A stretch of DNA of 64,000 bases from Thalassoglobus polymorphus (GTDB lineage Bacteria > Planctomycetota > Planctomycetia > Planctomycetales > Planctomycetaceae), in the NCBI RefSeq assembly GCF_007744255.1, contig NZ_CP036267.1:3227500-3291499 (forward strand). Reading direction: 5' to 3'. The position numbers and the translations under genes are program-made. Position 1 is the first letter of the stretch. Each line of letters starts with the position of its first letter. A model generated the notes under the pieces. It was not told where the DNA came from. It made no database searches and saw only the letters and a program-made list of their open reading frames with translations. This document shows positions 1-10,200 of this stretch, piece after piece.

Positions 1-1572
1 CAAGTGCTTGCTCTCTCAACCACGATGACGCAACATCTTTTTGAACTGGCAGATGTTATCAGTGTGGTGCGTGACAATCCCGGGTGTAAGAATATCAAGA
101 TCGTGGTTGGCGGCTATCCGTTTAACGTCGATCCATTTCTATGGAAACGTGTCGGAGCGGATGCTCATGCGATTGATGCCAAGACAGCTATCCAAATCGC
201 CAATCAATTTGCTGGCTCCGATGCTAGCTCCGAGAATCAAGCACTTGAAAGCAGACATCAGCGATCAGTTCCGCAGAATTTCGAAGAGAGTTCCCCCTCA
301 GGTTTCGGTGAAACGAGTGATGACCTGACCCGATTGAATAACAGCCTGATTACTCTTCAGCGAAAACTGACCAAGGCAAACGTTGAGTTAGCTGCGTTGA
401 ACAAAGCGAATCAGGAGAAAGCTGAATCGCTAGAGCAGGCAGGTCGTCGTAAGGACGAATTCCTTGCTATGCTCGCTCACGAATTAAGAGGCCCATTGGC
501 TCCGATGGAACTTGCGGTGGCGCTCCTTCAAATGGACGACCTGCAACCGTCCGTCGTTGCAGAGGCCCGTGAGACGATGAAACGACAGCTGCACCAAATG
601 AGCCATTTGATCAGCGATCTACTCGACGCTTCGAGAATCGCTCACGGCAAAATCGAACTGAAAAAAGAAACGCTCGATGTGACTGCAGTCATACATCGAG
701 CCGTCGAAACTGTGCATCCTCTGATACTGGACAAAGCACAAGACTTGACGCTCGACATCCCAGTTGAACCGACAAAACTCTTAGGCGACGAGATTCGATT
801 AGCACAAATCTTTGCGAACTTGCTGACGAATGCCTCGAAGTACACAGATCGAGAAGGCTCGATTTGGCTTACCGTCAGGCGAGTGAGAGATCAAGTAGTC
901 ATCGAAATTCGGGACAACGGTGTTGGTATTGAAGCAGGTTCACTTCCCAACTTATTTATAGCGTTCACTCAAGAACAACGCTCAAGTCATCACTCAATGG
1001 GCGGACTGGGGCTAGGATTGAGTTTGGTAAAACAACTCGTGGAGCTTCATCAGGGGACCGTGAAGGCTGAGAGTGAAGGTGCGGGACGAGGAAGCCTGTT
1101 CACGGTGACACTCCCCTCGCTTGAAGATCAGGAAAACGTTCAGAGCATTGAAATGAATGCAACGCAGGAAGCTGAAATGGCCCAACTATCTCGTCGAGTG
1201 CTCATTGTCGAAGACAGTGCAGGGATCGCCAGAATGACGGCGATTCTCTTTAAGAAACTTGGACACCTTCCGGAGATCGCTCTTGATGGCGGAACAGCGA
1301 TCAAAAAATATAAAGAGCTGCAACCTGAGATCGTCTTACTCGATCTGATGCTTCCAGATATGAGCGGACTTGAAGTGACTCAAGAGATTCGGCGACTCGA
1401 TCCGCACGATGCCACGCTGATTGTGGTTTTGACGGGTCATGGCGACGATGAGCATCGTCAATTGGCAAAAGAGAGCGGATGCGATGAGTACCTTGTTAAG
1501 CCTGTTGATGTGCGAGACTTAAAGGAGTTAGCGACTCACCCCAAACTCATGACACCCAACGGTTCGCAATAA
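1..1572 (+). CDS. Hybrid sensor histidine kinase, 5'-truncated by window edge
   Basis: The frame is open to base 1, so the gene starts outside the window and the GTG at 4 is probably not its start. Residues 1-70 (numbered from base 4) read like the end of a cobalamin-binding (B12-binding) domain, with a VGGYPF stretch and a VGADAHAIDA stretch. A coiled coil (about 105-150) follows, then a HisKA domain with the phospho-accepting H159 in LAHELRGP, a HATPase_c domain (N box around ANLLTNASKY, G boxes DNGVGI and GLGLGLSLV), and a C-terminal receiver (about 398-515) with phospho-acceptor D447 in LLDLMLPD and the conserved KP near 499. It is a two-component hybrid kinase that would autophosphorylate and pass phosphate to its own receiver. 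It converges on the minus-strand kinase pair at 1694-5940. Kinase assignment is firm. The B12-type domain is inferred from its tail only. Confidence 0.9.
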   Translation, partial: QVLALSTTMTQHLFELADVISVVRDNPGCKNIKIVVGGYPFNVDPFLWKRVGADAHAIDAKTAIQIANQFAGSDASSENQALESRHQRSVPQNFEESSPSGFGETSDDLTRLNNSLITLQRKLTKANVELAALNKANQEKAESLEQAGRRKDEFLAMLAHELRGPLAPMELAVALLQMDDLQPSVVAEARETMKRQLHQMSHLISDLLDASRIAHGKIELKKETLDVTAVIHRAVETVHPLILDKAQDLTLDIPVEPTKLLGDEIRLAQIFANLLTNASKYTDREGSIWLTVRRVRDQVVIEIRDNGVGIEAGSLPNLFIAFTQEQRSSHHSMGGLGLGLSLVKQLVELHQGTVKAESEGAGRGSLFTVTLPSLEDQENVQSIEMNATQEAEMAQLSRRVLIVEDSAGIARMTAILFKKLGHLPEIALDGGTAIKKYKELQPEIVLLDLMLPDMSGLEVTQEIRRLDPHDATLIVVLTGHGDDEHRQLAKESGCDEYLVKPVDVRDLKELATHPKLMTPNGSQ

Positions 1573-1693
1573 TGCTCTCGCTATTGTGATCATTATCCTG
1601 GGGTACTTCATCGTGACCGTACTTGCCGAAAAAGTATCGATGACGTTTACGGTGAGATTGATGCTGCGATCGCCGATCTCAGCGGATTGTGAT

Positions 1694-1939
1694 TCACTCC
1701 TGCTCATTCATGGCGAGGTCAACAATTTCTGCGACGACTTGCTTTAAAGGCTCCACTCCTTCTTCAGCGATCGTTTGCGACAATTCAGCAAATTCCTCTG
1801 GGTCTTCTCTCACGACTTCCAGGGCTTGCAATCCCATTGTCACGACGCCCAGATAGGTCTTCATGTCATGCTGGAGTTGCCGGAGTTGCTCATGGCGTCC
1901 AGTCTTGGTTGAAGGTGAAAGGTCCTTTTCTGAACTCAT
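1694..1939 (-). CDS. Small stand-alone DHp-like (HisKA-like) protein
   Basis: This 81-residue protein follows the hybrid kinase 1963-5940 with a 23-bp gap, so the two are very likely co-transcribed. An AGGAC ribosome-site-like stretch precedes the ATG at 1939. The centre reads LQHDMKTYLGVV, which resembles the phospho-accepting helix of a dimerisation/histidine-phosphotransfer domain, followed by a second predicted helix (about 43-77). No ATPase domain, receiver, signal peptide or membrane segment is present. It may be a phosphotransfer protein or a partner that pairs with the kinase's DHp helices. Function is inferred from the motif and position. It could also be a non-phosphorylated adaptor. 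Confidence 0.65.
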   Translation of the reverse strand: MSSEKDLSPSTKTGRHEQLRQLQHDMKTYLGVVTMGLQALEVVREDPEEFAELSQTIAEEGVEPLKQVVAEIVDLAMNEQE

Positions 1940-1962
1940 CGATGTTGTCCTGTTGCGAAAGG

Positions 1963-4900
1963 CTATTGGTTCGTTTCGGTCATAGAGTTATCAAGGAGCT
2001 CTTGAATTGTCGCTGGCTCCGCAGGCTTGACCAAGTGGTGATCGAACCCTGCCTCCTTCGTTTTCAGCTTATCTTCCTCTTGTCCCCACCCTGTCAGAGC
2101 GATCAATGTCATCCCATTGCTCCACGGTTGAAGACGAATGTGCCGGGCGGCTTCGTAGCCGTTCATTTTAGGCATTCCGATGTCCATGAAAATCACATCT
2201 GGCAGAAACTCTTCAGCGACTTCAATCCCCTCTTCTCCATCGTGGGCTTTGCGAACCTCGTTCCCGAGCATCTTGACGACCATGCTTAACATGGTTGCTG
2301 CTGCTTTATTATCGTCCACGACCAGCACTTTTCGCTTTATTTTTGGATTCATTGGCCCCTTGTTCTGAGCAGCGGTTGGTTCTTCATCGCTTCGTCCCAA
2401 GAGTATCGGGAGACGCAGGCTGAACTGGCTTCCATTGCCCGGCCCATCGCTACGAACTTCGATCTTCCCGTCGTGCATTTCCACCAGCGACTTGACGAGC
2501 GAAAGTCCGATACCGAGTCCTGTATATCCTTTCTCTTGTGGACGGTCGACCTGAGTAAACATTTCGAAAATTCGATCGAGCATCTGGGAAGGGATGCCGA
2601 GGCCGTTGTCCTCAACTGAAATCACAACGTCATCATTCTGACGTTCTGCAGACAAGCGAATGCGTCCACCTTCGGGGGTGTACTTGGTGCTGTTGTTGAG
2701 CAGATTCGATAAGACTTGCGTCAATCGATTGGGGTCGGCATTTAAGTAGATCGGCTCTTTGGGGATGTCCACGATCAGATTGTGATGTGACTCGGAAACG
2801 AAGGGGCGAGATGCTTCCACCGCACTTTGCACAACATCAGCCAGTTTTACTCGGCACTTGCGGAGTTCGAGCTTGCCTTTGGTGATGCGGGAGACATCGA
2901 GGAGGTCATCGACCAACATGATTAACTGTTGTGTCTGCCGCTCCATTGTGCAGCGAATTTCCTCGATTGTGTCGGGGTCGTCCTTCGACAACTTCATCAC
3001 TTCCAGACCAGTCCTGATCGGAGCCAGCGGATTGCGAAGTTCATGCGCCAGAGTCGCCAGAAAATCATCTTTGCGACGGTCAGCTTCGGATAATCTGGCA
3101 GCCAACTCTCGCAGTTGGTTTTCCTGATTCTTTCGTTCGCTGATGTCCTCAACGGTCCCCAACATACTGGTTTCATTCGAGACCGCAGTTTGGTAGTGGC
3201 TTCCGTGCCCTTCAATCCAGTGGGTTGTCTGATCTGGCCAAATGACCCGGCACTCAAAACTCCAATCTGATTGATCCACCATTGCTTGATGAAAATTTCT
3301 ATTCACCTCTTCCCTGTCATCAGGATGAACATGACTTAAGAAAATTTCGTAGCTCCACTCAGGAAGAAGCTCGTCATAACCAAAACACTTGTCATGCGTC
3401 AGAGAACGATGAGCAGTGCCGGTCGCGAGATTTAGAGCCCATTCACCGATTTGTGCCGTTTTGAGAACAAACTGTAACCGGGCAGCAAGCTCCTGAAGTT
3501 CCTCTCTCAATTCCCTTTGTTCGGTGATATCCATGACTGTGCCATCGAAGCTGACGAGGCGGCGTCCCGCTTCCGTTCGTTCAAAGTTCGCACGCCCCTT
3601 CCCGAAGACCCAGCGGATTGCTCCGTTCGGGTGAATTACCCTGTATTCCTCAGTGTAAGGGGAAGGATTGTCAGGCCGAATTGCTGCTTCCACTGCATCG
3701 CGAATTCTCTCTCGATCAGCGGGATGGATGGCGGCAAATGCCGCTTCGTATGTAAGGGGAGCGTTGCTGCCGTGAAAGATGATACGAAATCGGTCGTCAG
3801 ATTCGAGATGATTCGCAGAAGGATCGATATTCCATGCCCCAAGTTCTGCGGACTCCATCGCAACTTGCAGTTGTTCTTTACTGATTTTCAGGGATTTCTC
3901 GACTCGCTTGCGATCGGTGATATCTACGACAACACCCGGGAGACGAATGGCTTGTCCCGAATCATCTCGTTCTACCCGACCACGAGCGACAACCCACCGG
4001 ATGCGTTGATCGCGCCCAACGATTCGGTACTCAGCTTCGTAGCTCTCTTTCGATTCCAACGCCTGAGCGATCGACTTTGAGACCCAACCTTTGTCATCGG
4101 GATGGATTGCCTTGAGGTAAGATTCGAGATCTCCTCGGGCTTGCTCATCAGAAGTGATTCCAAACATGCGGGCCAAATTCGGATCGGATCGGACAAAATT
4201 CTTAATGGGGTCGAACTCCCATGTTCCGATCTCTCCGGCGGTCAATGTCGATTCCAGGCGGGAACGTGCCTCCCGCAATTCATCCTCAGTTCGCTTGATC
4301 GCACTGATGTTCGTGTTTGTGCCAAACCAGCGAACGATGCTGCCATCTGAATCTCGAAACGGCACAACCCGCGTGAGGAAAGGTTGAAACTTTCCGTCCG
4401 CTCCACGGATGGGAAGTGTCATGTCGAACGAGTTGCCGGTTGCCAACGCCCTTCGCCATTGCTTAATAACTTTGGGCAAGACATCAGGATCTAGCACTTC
4501 TTGCCATCCCCAGCCTGCCATTTGCTCGAATGTCGTGCCGGTGTATTCGTACCAACGGTCGTTGTACCAATCGATGTGACCATCTGGTTTTGCCATCCAC
4601 GCCAACTGAGAGATGGCATTCCCCAGTTGAACGAATCGTGTTTCGCTGTCGCGTAGTCGCTCCTCAGCTTCCATTCGCTCTGTAATATCTCTAGCGATCT
4701 TGGAGGCTCCGATGATTTGGCCTTGAGCATTCCTGATTGGTGATATCGTCAACGAAACGTCAACACTTTGGCCATCACTCCTGAGACGCACCGTGTCGAA
4801 ATGTTCAACATGCTGCCCGGCCCGCAATTGTGCAATGATCTGATCTTCTTCCGCGATTCGTTCCGCCGGGATCAACATGGAAATATGGCGACCGATTGCC

Positions 4901-5940
4901 TGCTCTGCTGTATAGCCAAAAATACGCTCGGCGGCGGCGTTCCAACTCTGAATAATTCCATCAAGAGTCTTGCTGATAATGGCATCGTTTGATGAGGTGA
5001 TAATGGCTGCCAAGAAACGGGAATGTTCTTCTCGTTGAGCATTCTCCTGCTCCAGCCTTCTTCGCTGCGTCACATCGCGAAACACCAGCACACAACCAAT
5101 AACGTCTCCTTTTTTAGAGCAGATTGGAGTCGCACTTTCGTCGACGACCCGCTCTGTGCCATCCTTCCCGATCAGAATTGTATTGCTGTTGGGACCGGCA
5201 ATGGAACCTTCTCGAAACGCCTGTGCCGCAGAGTTTTCTACGGGCTGACGCGTGTGTTCGTTCACGATGTGAAACACAACATTCAGCGGTTGACCGGTCG
5301 CTTCAACGTTCGTCCACCCTGTGAGCGACTCCGCAACGGTATTCAGATTGACGCAGCGACTATTCATGTCGGTCGTGATGACCGCATCCCCGATACTTGT
5401 CAGTGTCGTTCGCAGTCGCTCTCCCTGCTCTCGCAGTTGCTCTACAGCCTTCAACCGCTCGACGAAAATCGTCGTTTGATTCGCCCCAACTTCGAGTAAC
5501 AGCCGGTCAGACTCGGTCGGAAACTCTTTTTTCCGAGAGCCAGTTATGAGAACGCCCAGATCCTCAGCGATGCCGAATTGGGTGACCGCCATGTGGAGTG
5601 TCCCATCTCCAAATGGATCGGAAATCGTGGAAATTGGAGCCTCTTCCTCAGGACTTAAAATCGGCAGTAGCGAAGCCTGAACCGTATCAACGATTGCAGG
5701 GTTAGAGCCATTCCTCGTTCTGACAACTTCAATCACTCCCTCACTTTTCAAACCACGCAACTGGATGTAAAGCAAGTCCAACGACAACGAATTAAACAGA
5801 ACGTCGGCGAAGTTCCGGGCAATCCCCTCGGGGCCTAGTCCGGTCCAATTTGCAGGCAGCGTCGAGAGAGCAACCAAGTCCTGCATCGTCCGTTGTAAGC
5901 GGCGATTCTCCTCTCCGGGATGATTTTCTCTAACGTGCAT
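1963..5940 (-). CDS. Multi-PAS/GAF hybrid sensor histidine kinase
   Basis: This 1325-residue, apparently soluble signal-transduction protein has a GAF-like N-terminus (about 20-165), then six successive PAS domains (about 170-295, 305-430, 435-555, 560-680, 690-815, 825-945), several followed by PAC-type sequence such as DITERMEAEERL and DITDRKRVEKSL. HisKA carries H966 or its neighbour in LAHELRNPLAP, followed by HATPase_c (N box LSNLLNNSTKY, DNGLGI, GLGIGLSLVK) and a receiver (about 1205-1320) with the phospho-acceptor Asp in VIFMDIGMPK. No transmembrane segment is evident, so the input is probably cytosolic (redox, gas or small ligand). It is the first gene of a leftward pair with the DHp-like protein 1694-1939 and converges with the hybrid kinase at the left edge, suggesting a local phosphorelay. 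Ligands of the PAS domains cannot be read from sequence. Confidence 0.93.
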   Translation of the reverse strand: MHVRENHPGEENRRLQRTMQDLVALSTLPANWTGLGPEGIARNFADVLFNSLSLDLLYIQLRGLKSEGVIEVVRTRNGSNPAIVDTVQASLLPILSPEEEAPISTISDPFGDGTLHMAVTQFGIAEDLGVLITGSRKKEFPTESDRLLLEVGANQTTIFVERLKAVEQLREQGERLRTTLTSIGDAVITTDMNSRCVNLNTVAESLTGWTNVEATGQPLNVVFHIVNEHTRQPVENSAAQAFREGSIAGPNSNTILIGKDGTERVVDESATPICSKKGDVIGCVLVFRDVTQRRRLEQENAQREEHSRFLAAIITSSNDAIISKTLDGIIQSWNAAAERIFGYTAEQAIGRHISMLIPAERIAEEDQIIAQLRAGQHVEHFDTVRLRSDGQSVDVSLTISPIRNAQGQIIGASKIARDITERMEAEERLRDSETRFVQLGNAISQLAWMAKPDGHIDWYNDRWYEYTGTTFEQMAGWGWQEVLDPDVLPKVIKQWRRALATGNSFDMTLPIRGADGKFQPFLTRVVPFRDSDGSIVRWFGTNTNISAIKRTEDELREARSRLESTLTAGEIGTWEFDPIKNFVRSDPNLARMFGITSDEQARGDLESYLKAIHPDDKGWVSKSIAQALESKESYEAEYRIVGRDQRIRWVVARGRVERDDSGQAIRLPGVVVDITDRKRVEKSLKISKEQLQVAMESAELGAWNIDPSANHLESDDRFRIIFHGSNAPLTYEAAFAAIHPADRERIRDAVEAAIRPDNPSPYTEEYRVIHPNGAIRWVFGKGRANFERTEAGRRLVSFDGTVMDITEQRELREELQELAARLQFVLKTAQIGEWALNLATGTAHRSLTHDKCFGYDELLPEWSYEIFLSHVHPDDREEVNRNFHQAMVDQSDWSFECRVIWPDQTTHWIEGHGSHYQTAVSNETSMLGTVEDISERKNQENQLRELAARLSEADRRKDDFLATLAHELRNPLAPIRTGLEVMKLSKDDPDTIEEIRCTMERQTQQLIMLVDDLLDVSRITKGKLELRKCRVKLADVVQSAVEASRPFVSESHHNLIVDIPKEPIYLNADPNRLTQVLSNLLNNSTKYTPEGGRIRLSAERQNDDVVISVEDNGLGIPSQMLDRIFEMFTQVDRPQEKGYTGLGIGLSLVKSLVEMHDGKIEVRSDGPGNGSQFSLRLPILLGRSDEEPTAAQNKGPMNPKIKRKVLVVDDNKAAATMLSMVVKMLGNEVRKAHDGEEGIEVAEEFLPDVIFMDIGMPKMNGYEAARHIRLQPWSNGMTLIALTGWGQEEDKLKTKEAGFDHHLVKPAEPATIQELLDNSMTETNQ

Positions 5941-6333
5941 TCCTGACCCAGCGATTTGTCTCAGATCCGAGTGAGTTTCCAGACGCTAGAAGCTGAGATT
6001 CTAGCACGCGCCGAGTGCGACCGCAGCAGTAAAGAGTCTCTAAATTTGGGATCTGTTGCCAGATATTCTCTTCTTTGTTCCCCTTGCCGGTGTCCACAAC
6101 CGTCAGCAAGCTGATGTTTCCTTCTATCTCACAGCTTATATTATCCTACAAGCTGGAATCTCTCATCGTCATACACAGAAAGCCTCGATTTCCCTGCAGC
6201 AGAGGCTTGGCTGAAATGCTAGAGTGCTCTCATCAAGAACGACTTAATTTTCCCGATTCACCACCTTGCCGATCACGAGCCTTTTAAGCTGATGTTGAAC
6301 GCGTGTGAGAAACTGATAAAAAGCGGAGCAATC
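5941..6333. other. Divergent intergenic region
   Basis: The 393 bases lie between the divergently transcribed multi-PAS kinase and the glycerophosphodiesterase gene, so promoters for both should lie here. I see no repeat, RNA gene or convincing conserved ORF; the short open frame at 6075-6287 has no recognisable domain. Confidence 0.5.
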
Positions 6334-7152
6334 ATGACAATTCGCCGTACACTTCTTCTAATGGGTTTCTTCATCGCCATTCCCTTCAGTCAATCAGATG
6401 CAGCTGACAAATCGCGACCTCTAATCGTCGCTCACCGTGGCCTGTTGCACCACGCGCCAGAGAACACGCTGGCAAATTTCCGAGCGTGCCTCGAACTGCG
6501 ACTCGGATTTGAGTTCGATGTGGAGCGAACCAAAGATGGTCACTTGGTCTGCATTCATGACAGTACAGTGGACAGGACCACGAACGGAACAGGAAAAGTC
6601 TCGGACTTAACGCTGACACAAATCCGTGAACTCGACGCCGGGAGTTGGTTTGACCCGATGTTTGCTGATGAGAAAGTACCAACTCTCGAGGAAGTCCTAA
6701 GACTGGTCGCTGAGTACTCGCATCATCGAGTCTTGATCGCCGTTGATCTCAAGACCGGAGGTATCGAACAGGAAGTCGTTCAACTCGCAGAGAAGCACAA
6801 TGCCCTGGGGCGATTATTGTTCATTGGTCGGACAATCTCAGACTCAAACGTCAGAGAGCAACTCAAGCAAGCATCGAAACAAGCAGAGACAGCCGCCGTT
6901 GCCAACAATACGGGAGAGTTCACGACTGCCCTCGCTACCACAAATGCTGATTGGGTTTACTTTCGCTATCTGCCTCCCCCAGAGCAGATGAAAGCAGTGC
7001 GGAATGCCGGGAAACGATCCTTCATTGCCGGGGCAACGGTCGCCGGGCATCTCTCTGAGAACTGGCAGCACTGCGCCGAAGTGGGATTGGATGCGATCCT
7101 GACCGATTATCCGCTGGAATTGCGACATTCACTGAATTCAAGCACACGTTAG
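6334..7152 (+). CDS. Secreted glycerophosphodiester phosphodiesterase family protein
   Basis: The start was chosen at the ATG at 6334 because GGAG (6325-6328) sits 5 bases upstream and because it gives a clean signal peptide (MTIRRTLLLMGFF, ending near SDAADK). The GDPD TIM-barrel signature begins with VAHRG (catalytic His about residue 34), then PENTLANF, the metal ligands in FEFDVERTKDG, and IHDSTVDRTTNG. Length (272 residues) is usual for the family. These enzymes hydrolyse glycerophosphodiesters to sn-glycerol 3-phosphate plus an alcohol. This one would act outside the cytoplasmic membrane. The next gene downstream is on the other strand, so it is probably a single-gene unit. Confidence 0.9.
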   Translation: MTIRRTLLLMGFFIAIPFSQSDAADKSRPLIVAHRGLLHHAPENTLANFRACLELRLGFEFDVERTKDGHLVCIHDSTVDRTTNGTGKVSDLTLTQIRELDAGSWFDPMFADEKVPTLEEVLRLVAEYSHHRVLIAVDLKTGGIEQEVVQLAEKHNALGRLLFIGRTISDSNVREQLKQASKQAETAAVANNTGEFTTALATTNADWVYFRYLPPPEQMKAVRNAGKRSFIAGATVAGHLSENWQHCAEVGLDAILTDYPLELRHSLNSSTR

Positions 7153-7175
7153 AACATATTGATGTTCGGCGTATC

Positions 7176-7258
7176 CAAGAACTGATCCTGAAACTTGAAA
7201 TTGCTCTCTCAAACGTTGAGAGAAGCGGCTACTCCAGAGGTTTTCGGACTGGTTCTAG
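7176..7258 (-). repeat. 83-bp fold-back element, family 2, copy 1
   Basis: Read on the minus strand the element starts CTAGAACCAGTCC and ends GGATCAGTTCTTG. Its centre is a perfect stem (CTCTCAA, 3-base loop, TTGAGAG at about 7205-7221 on the plus strand). It matches 52749-52831 almost base for base and 11652-11733 more loosely. It forms the 3' end of the kinase gene 7209-11486: the last 16 codons and the TGA stop of that gene lie inside the element. The 13 bases next to its kinase-side end (GCATTTTTACTAG) match the centre of the 106-bp family-1 element. Confidence 0.85.
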
Positions 7259-10200
7259 TAAAAATGCAGACGCCAATGTGAGAAAACGTGGCGTTCTGGC
7301 TTGGTGTGGTGGTCTTTTTGCGGATGCAGTGAAGGTTCCTTTGTCGGTTTTCAATTCTGCATTGCGATCCAGTGCCCATCCAGTGGCAGTCCGCTGGCTG
7401 ACACCAAAATTCGCAAGTCCAGGGTTTCTGCAAGTCCAGTTTCAAATCATCAACAGCGACATGTGATCCGGGCTGATCGAACAGAAGCCCACCATGCGTG
7501 GAATCAAATGAGGCCATGGCGGATGATGGGGCGTTCGCACTGCTGTGAGAGGCAGATGAGTCCTCCGATGCCCCATCTGCAGCTTTGTCTTTCAAGACAA
7601 GTCGGCACGTCCAGATATCGCCCTTGCCAAAGGTTCCCTCGCGGGCGCTTGTGAAGAATGCCGTGCCGTCTTCCAAGATCACGAAATTATGGGACGTGAA
7701 GTTCGCTTGTAGTTTCTGTTTCTCAAATTTTCCGTCGGAGCCACGCCGCGCAATATAATGAGTTCCTGATCCTCCTTGAGCAAACAATAACGTCTTCCCA
7801 TCAGCCAGAGGTTGGATTTCACCGACACTTCCAAAATCTGATCCCATCGGAGAGGGATTGCTCCAGGGGGCGTCCACAGAATTGCGATGGGCCACGAAGA
7901 GGTCGTAGGATTTCCACTGACCGCTCCAGGCCCGGAAGTAGAGCGTCAGACCGTCAGGAGAAAGATCTGCTCCTCCTTGTAGTTCCACTGGGTTGACTTC
8001 GTCCCCCAGATAAACAGGCTCCTGCCAGGGTGCATTGAGATTTGGTCGGCGGCAGGACCAGATTACCTCGTTTTTCCCATGACTCGGTCTGCTGAACAGC
8101 AACGACAACCCATCCCGGCTCAGTTGTGGATCTGTCGCCTGAATTTTATTGAGCTCGTCGACTGGACGTGGAGAGCTCCAAGGTGCGTCAAGGCTGCTTC
8201 GGCGGCACTCGTAGAGACGCGGTTCTGCACCGTCACCACGATCGGATTCGAACATCAGAATCAGCCCATCTGCTGTCAGGGTCGGATGGTTATCCCCAGC
8301 GACACTGTTGATTTGCGGCCCCAGGTTCACTGGTTCAGTCCACTCGTAATCAGGTGAAGTGAGCATCTCCACCAGACTGACTTTCCTCTCCTGTCCTCCT
8401 TCTATCGTCCTTTCAACACTCCGTACCCACTTCGCCCCGATGATCTTGCCATGGTACCCGTTACCGGAGGAGTCTTTGAGGACGTCGCCGATCCCTTCGT
8501 GGAACTTGTAAAGAACTAAGGTGTCGACATCGTTCATCATCTGTTGAGGTGGCTCGAAGCGTTTTGCGTACCGTGCAGACTTCGAGATTTTGAATTGACG
8601 AATCGCTCCGACAAAGTTGACTCCCAACCGAATATACTTACCGCTTTCTGAACTGATTTTATCTGGAAGCTTCACCGCTTTCATAGGCTCGCCGTTCACG
8701 AAAAGTTGAACCGTCCCATTCCGGAAGACACCCGCCAAATGGGTCCATTCTCCCTCCACTGCTGGCTGAGAGGCTTTAGAGTTCATGACACCAGCCTTCT
8801 CTCCGAAATTCACCATGAATCCCCAATGGCCACGTGCTCGAACGAGAGCTGCTGTGCTGAATTGGTTCACAACGAACACAAGGGGGGCATCTTGGTTTTG
8901 TACAGAGCCCGCTCGTACATAGGCCTCAAACGTGAATTCATCACGTTCACTCCAGGTGGTGTCCGGAATGTCTACGGAATTCTGGCCATCAAACTCAAGA
9001 GCGTATTGAACAGGTTCCCCTGAGGCTCGTTCTGGTGTGCTCCCACCTCCGCTCACTCCAACCCACTTCGCTCCAATGACCTTGCCGTCGTACCCGTTAC
9101 CAGAGGCGTCTTTGATGACATCGCCGACCCCTTCGTCGAAGTGGTACAGAGCAAGAGTCCCTTGATCGGGAGCCAAGCGGGAATTGTTCGTTGGCGGGGT
9201 GAATTCACTCTGATATCGGGCGACATTCGAATACCTCAACTCGTCAATCACGCCGGGAAAGAAAACGGGGTTGTCACCTGCTTCATGTCCGATCAGCAGA
9301 TCGGAACTGGGATTCCAGCCTATCTTGAATTGTCCGCGACTATAGCTATTCAGTTTCCCGTTGAGGTAAATACGAGTTTCTTTCCCGTCCCAGACACCGG
9401 CGAAATGGATCAGGTGACCATCCGACTGCCTTGCCTCCGTCTCTCCGATGTCCGTGGCGCTCGCATTCACTTGCCTGCCTAGCTGTTGCCACAGGTAGAG
9501 CTTGTTTTGTTTCTCCTTGATCGTATAGACATTAAAGTCTGTAGCAGTCAGGAAAGCGCATTTCTTGTCCGGTTCGTCGAAACGGAGCATCGCTTCGATT
9601 GTGAATGGTCCACCATTCACCGACGGAAAATTAGGGATCACTGCCTTCGACTTCACTCCGTCAAATTGCAGTCCATAATTGCTCACGCTGGCGACTTGAG
9701 TTTTTGTTCTTTCATTCGCCTGAGATTTTTTGGGAGGCAAAGATGATCGCCGTGGCTTCTCACCGTTCAGCAATCCATCCAGCTGACCGTTGAGGACAAC
9801 GACTCTCACCGCAGTCTTGCCATCTTTGGCGACAGTGAACTCTTCGACGTGCGTTTTCAGGCCATCTTTCTGCAACTTCAGTTTGTGCTTCCCTGCGGAG
9901 AGTTTGTAGACATCCTCGCCATCATTGATATTGAGAACTTCCCCATCGACGCTCAACGTAATACTCGGATCATCGAGCGTAATCTGCACATCGTATTTGC
10001 CGACCCGGACTATCAAGAGAATCCCCAGTAAGAGGACCAACCCACCCAAACCACCAGCAATCAAGAGTTTCTTTGTCGGGCCATTCAAGCCAGACGCGGA
10101 AGTCGCCTTTTTCTTTCGGTTGGATGATGATTTTCCTGAAGTCCTGACTGGCTTGGGTAGCTTCTTTTTCTCGCGCAGCTGTTCTGTATAAGATTTCGGT

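Noticed and set aside
3517-4080. 187-codon plus-strand frame
   Set aside because: It is antisense to the PAS region of the hybrid kinase, whose domains are unambiguous.
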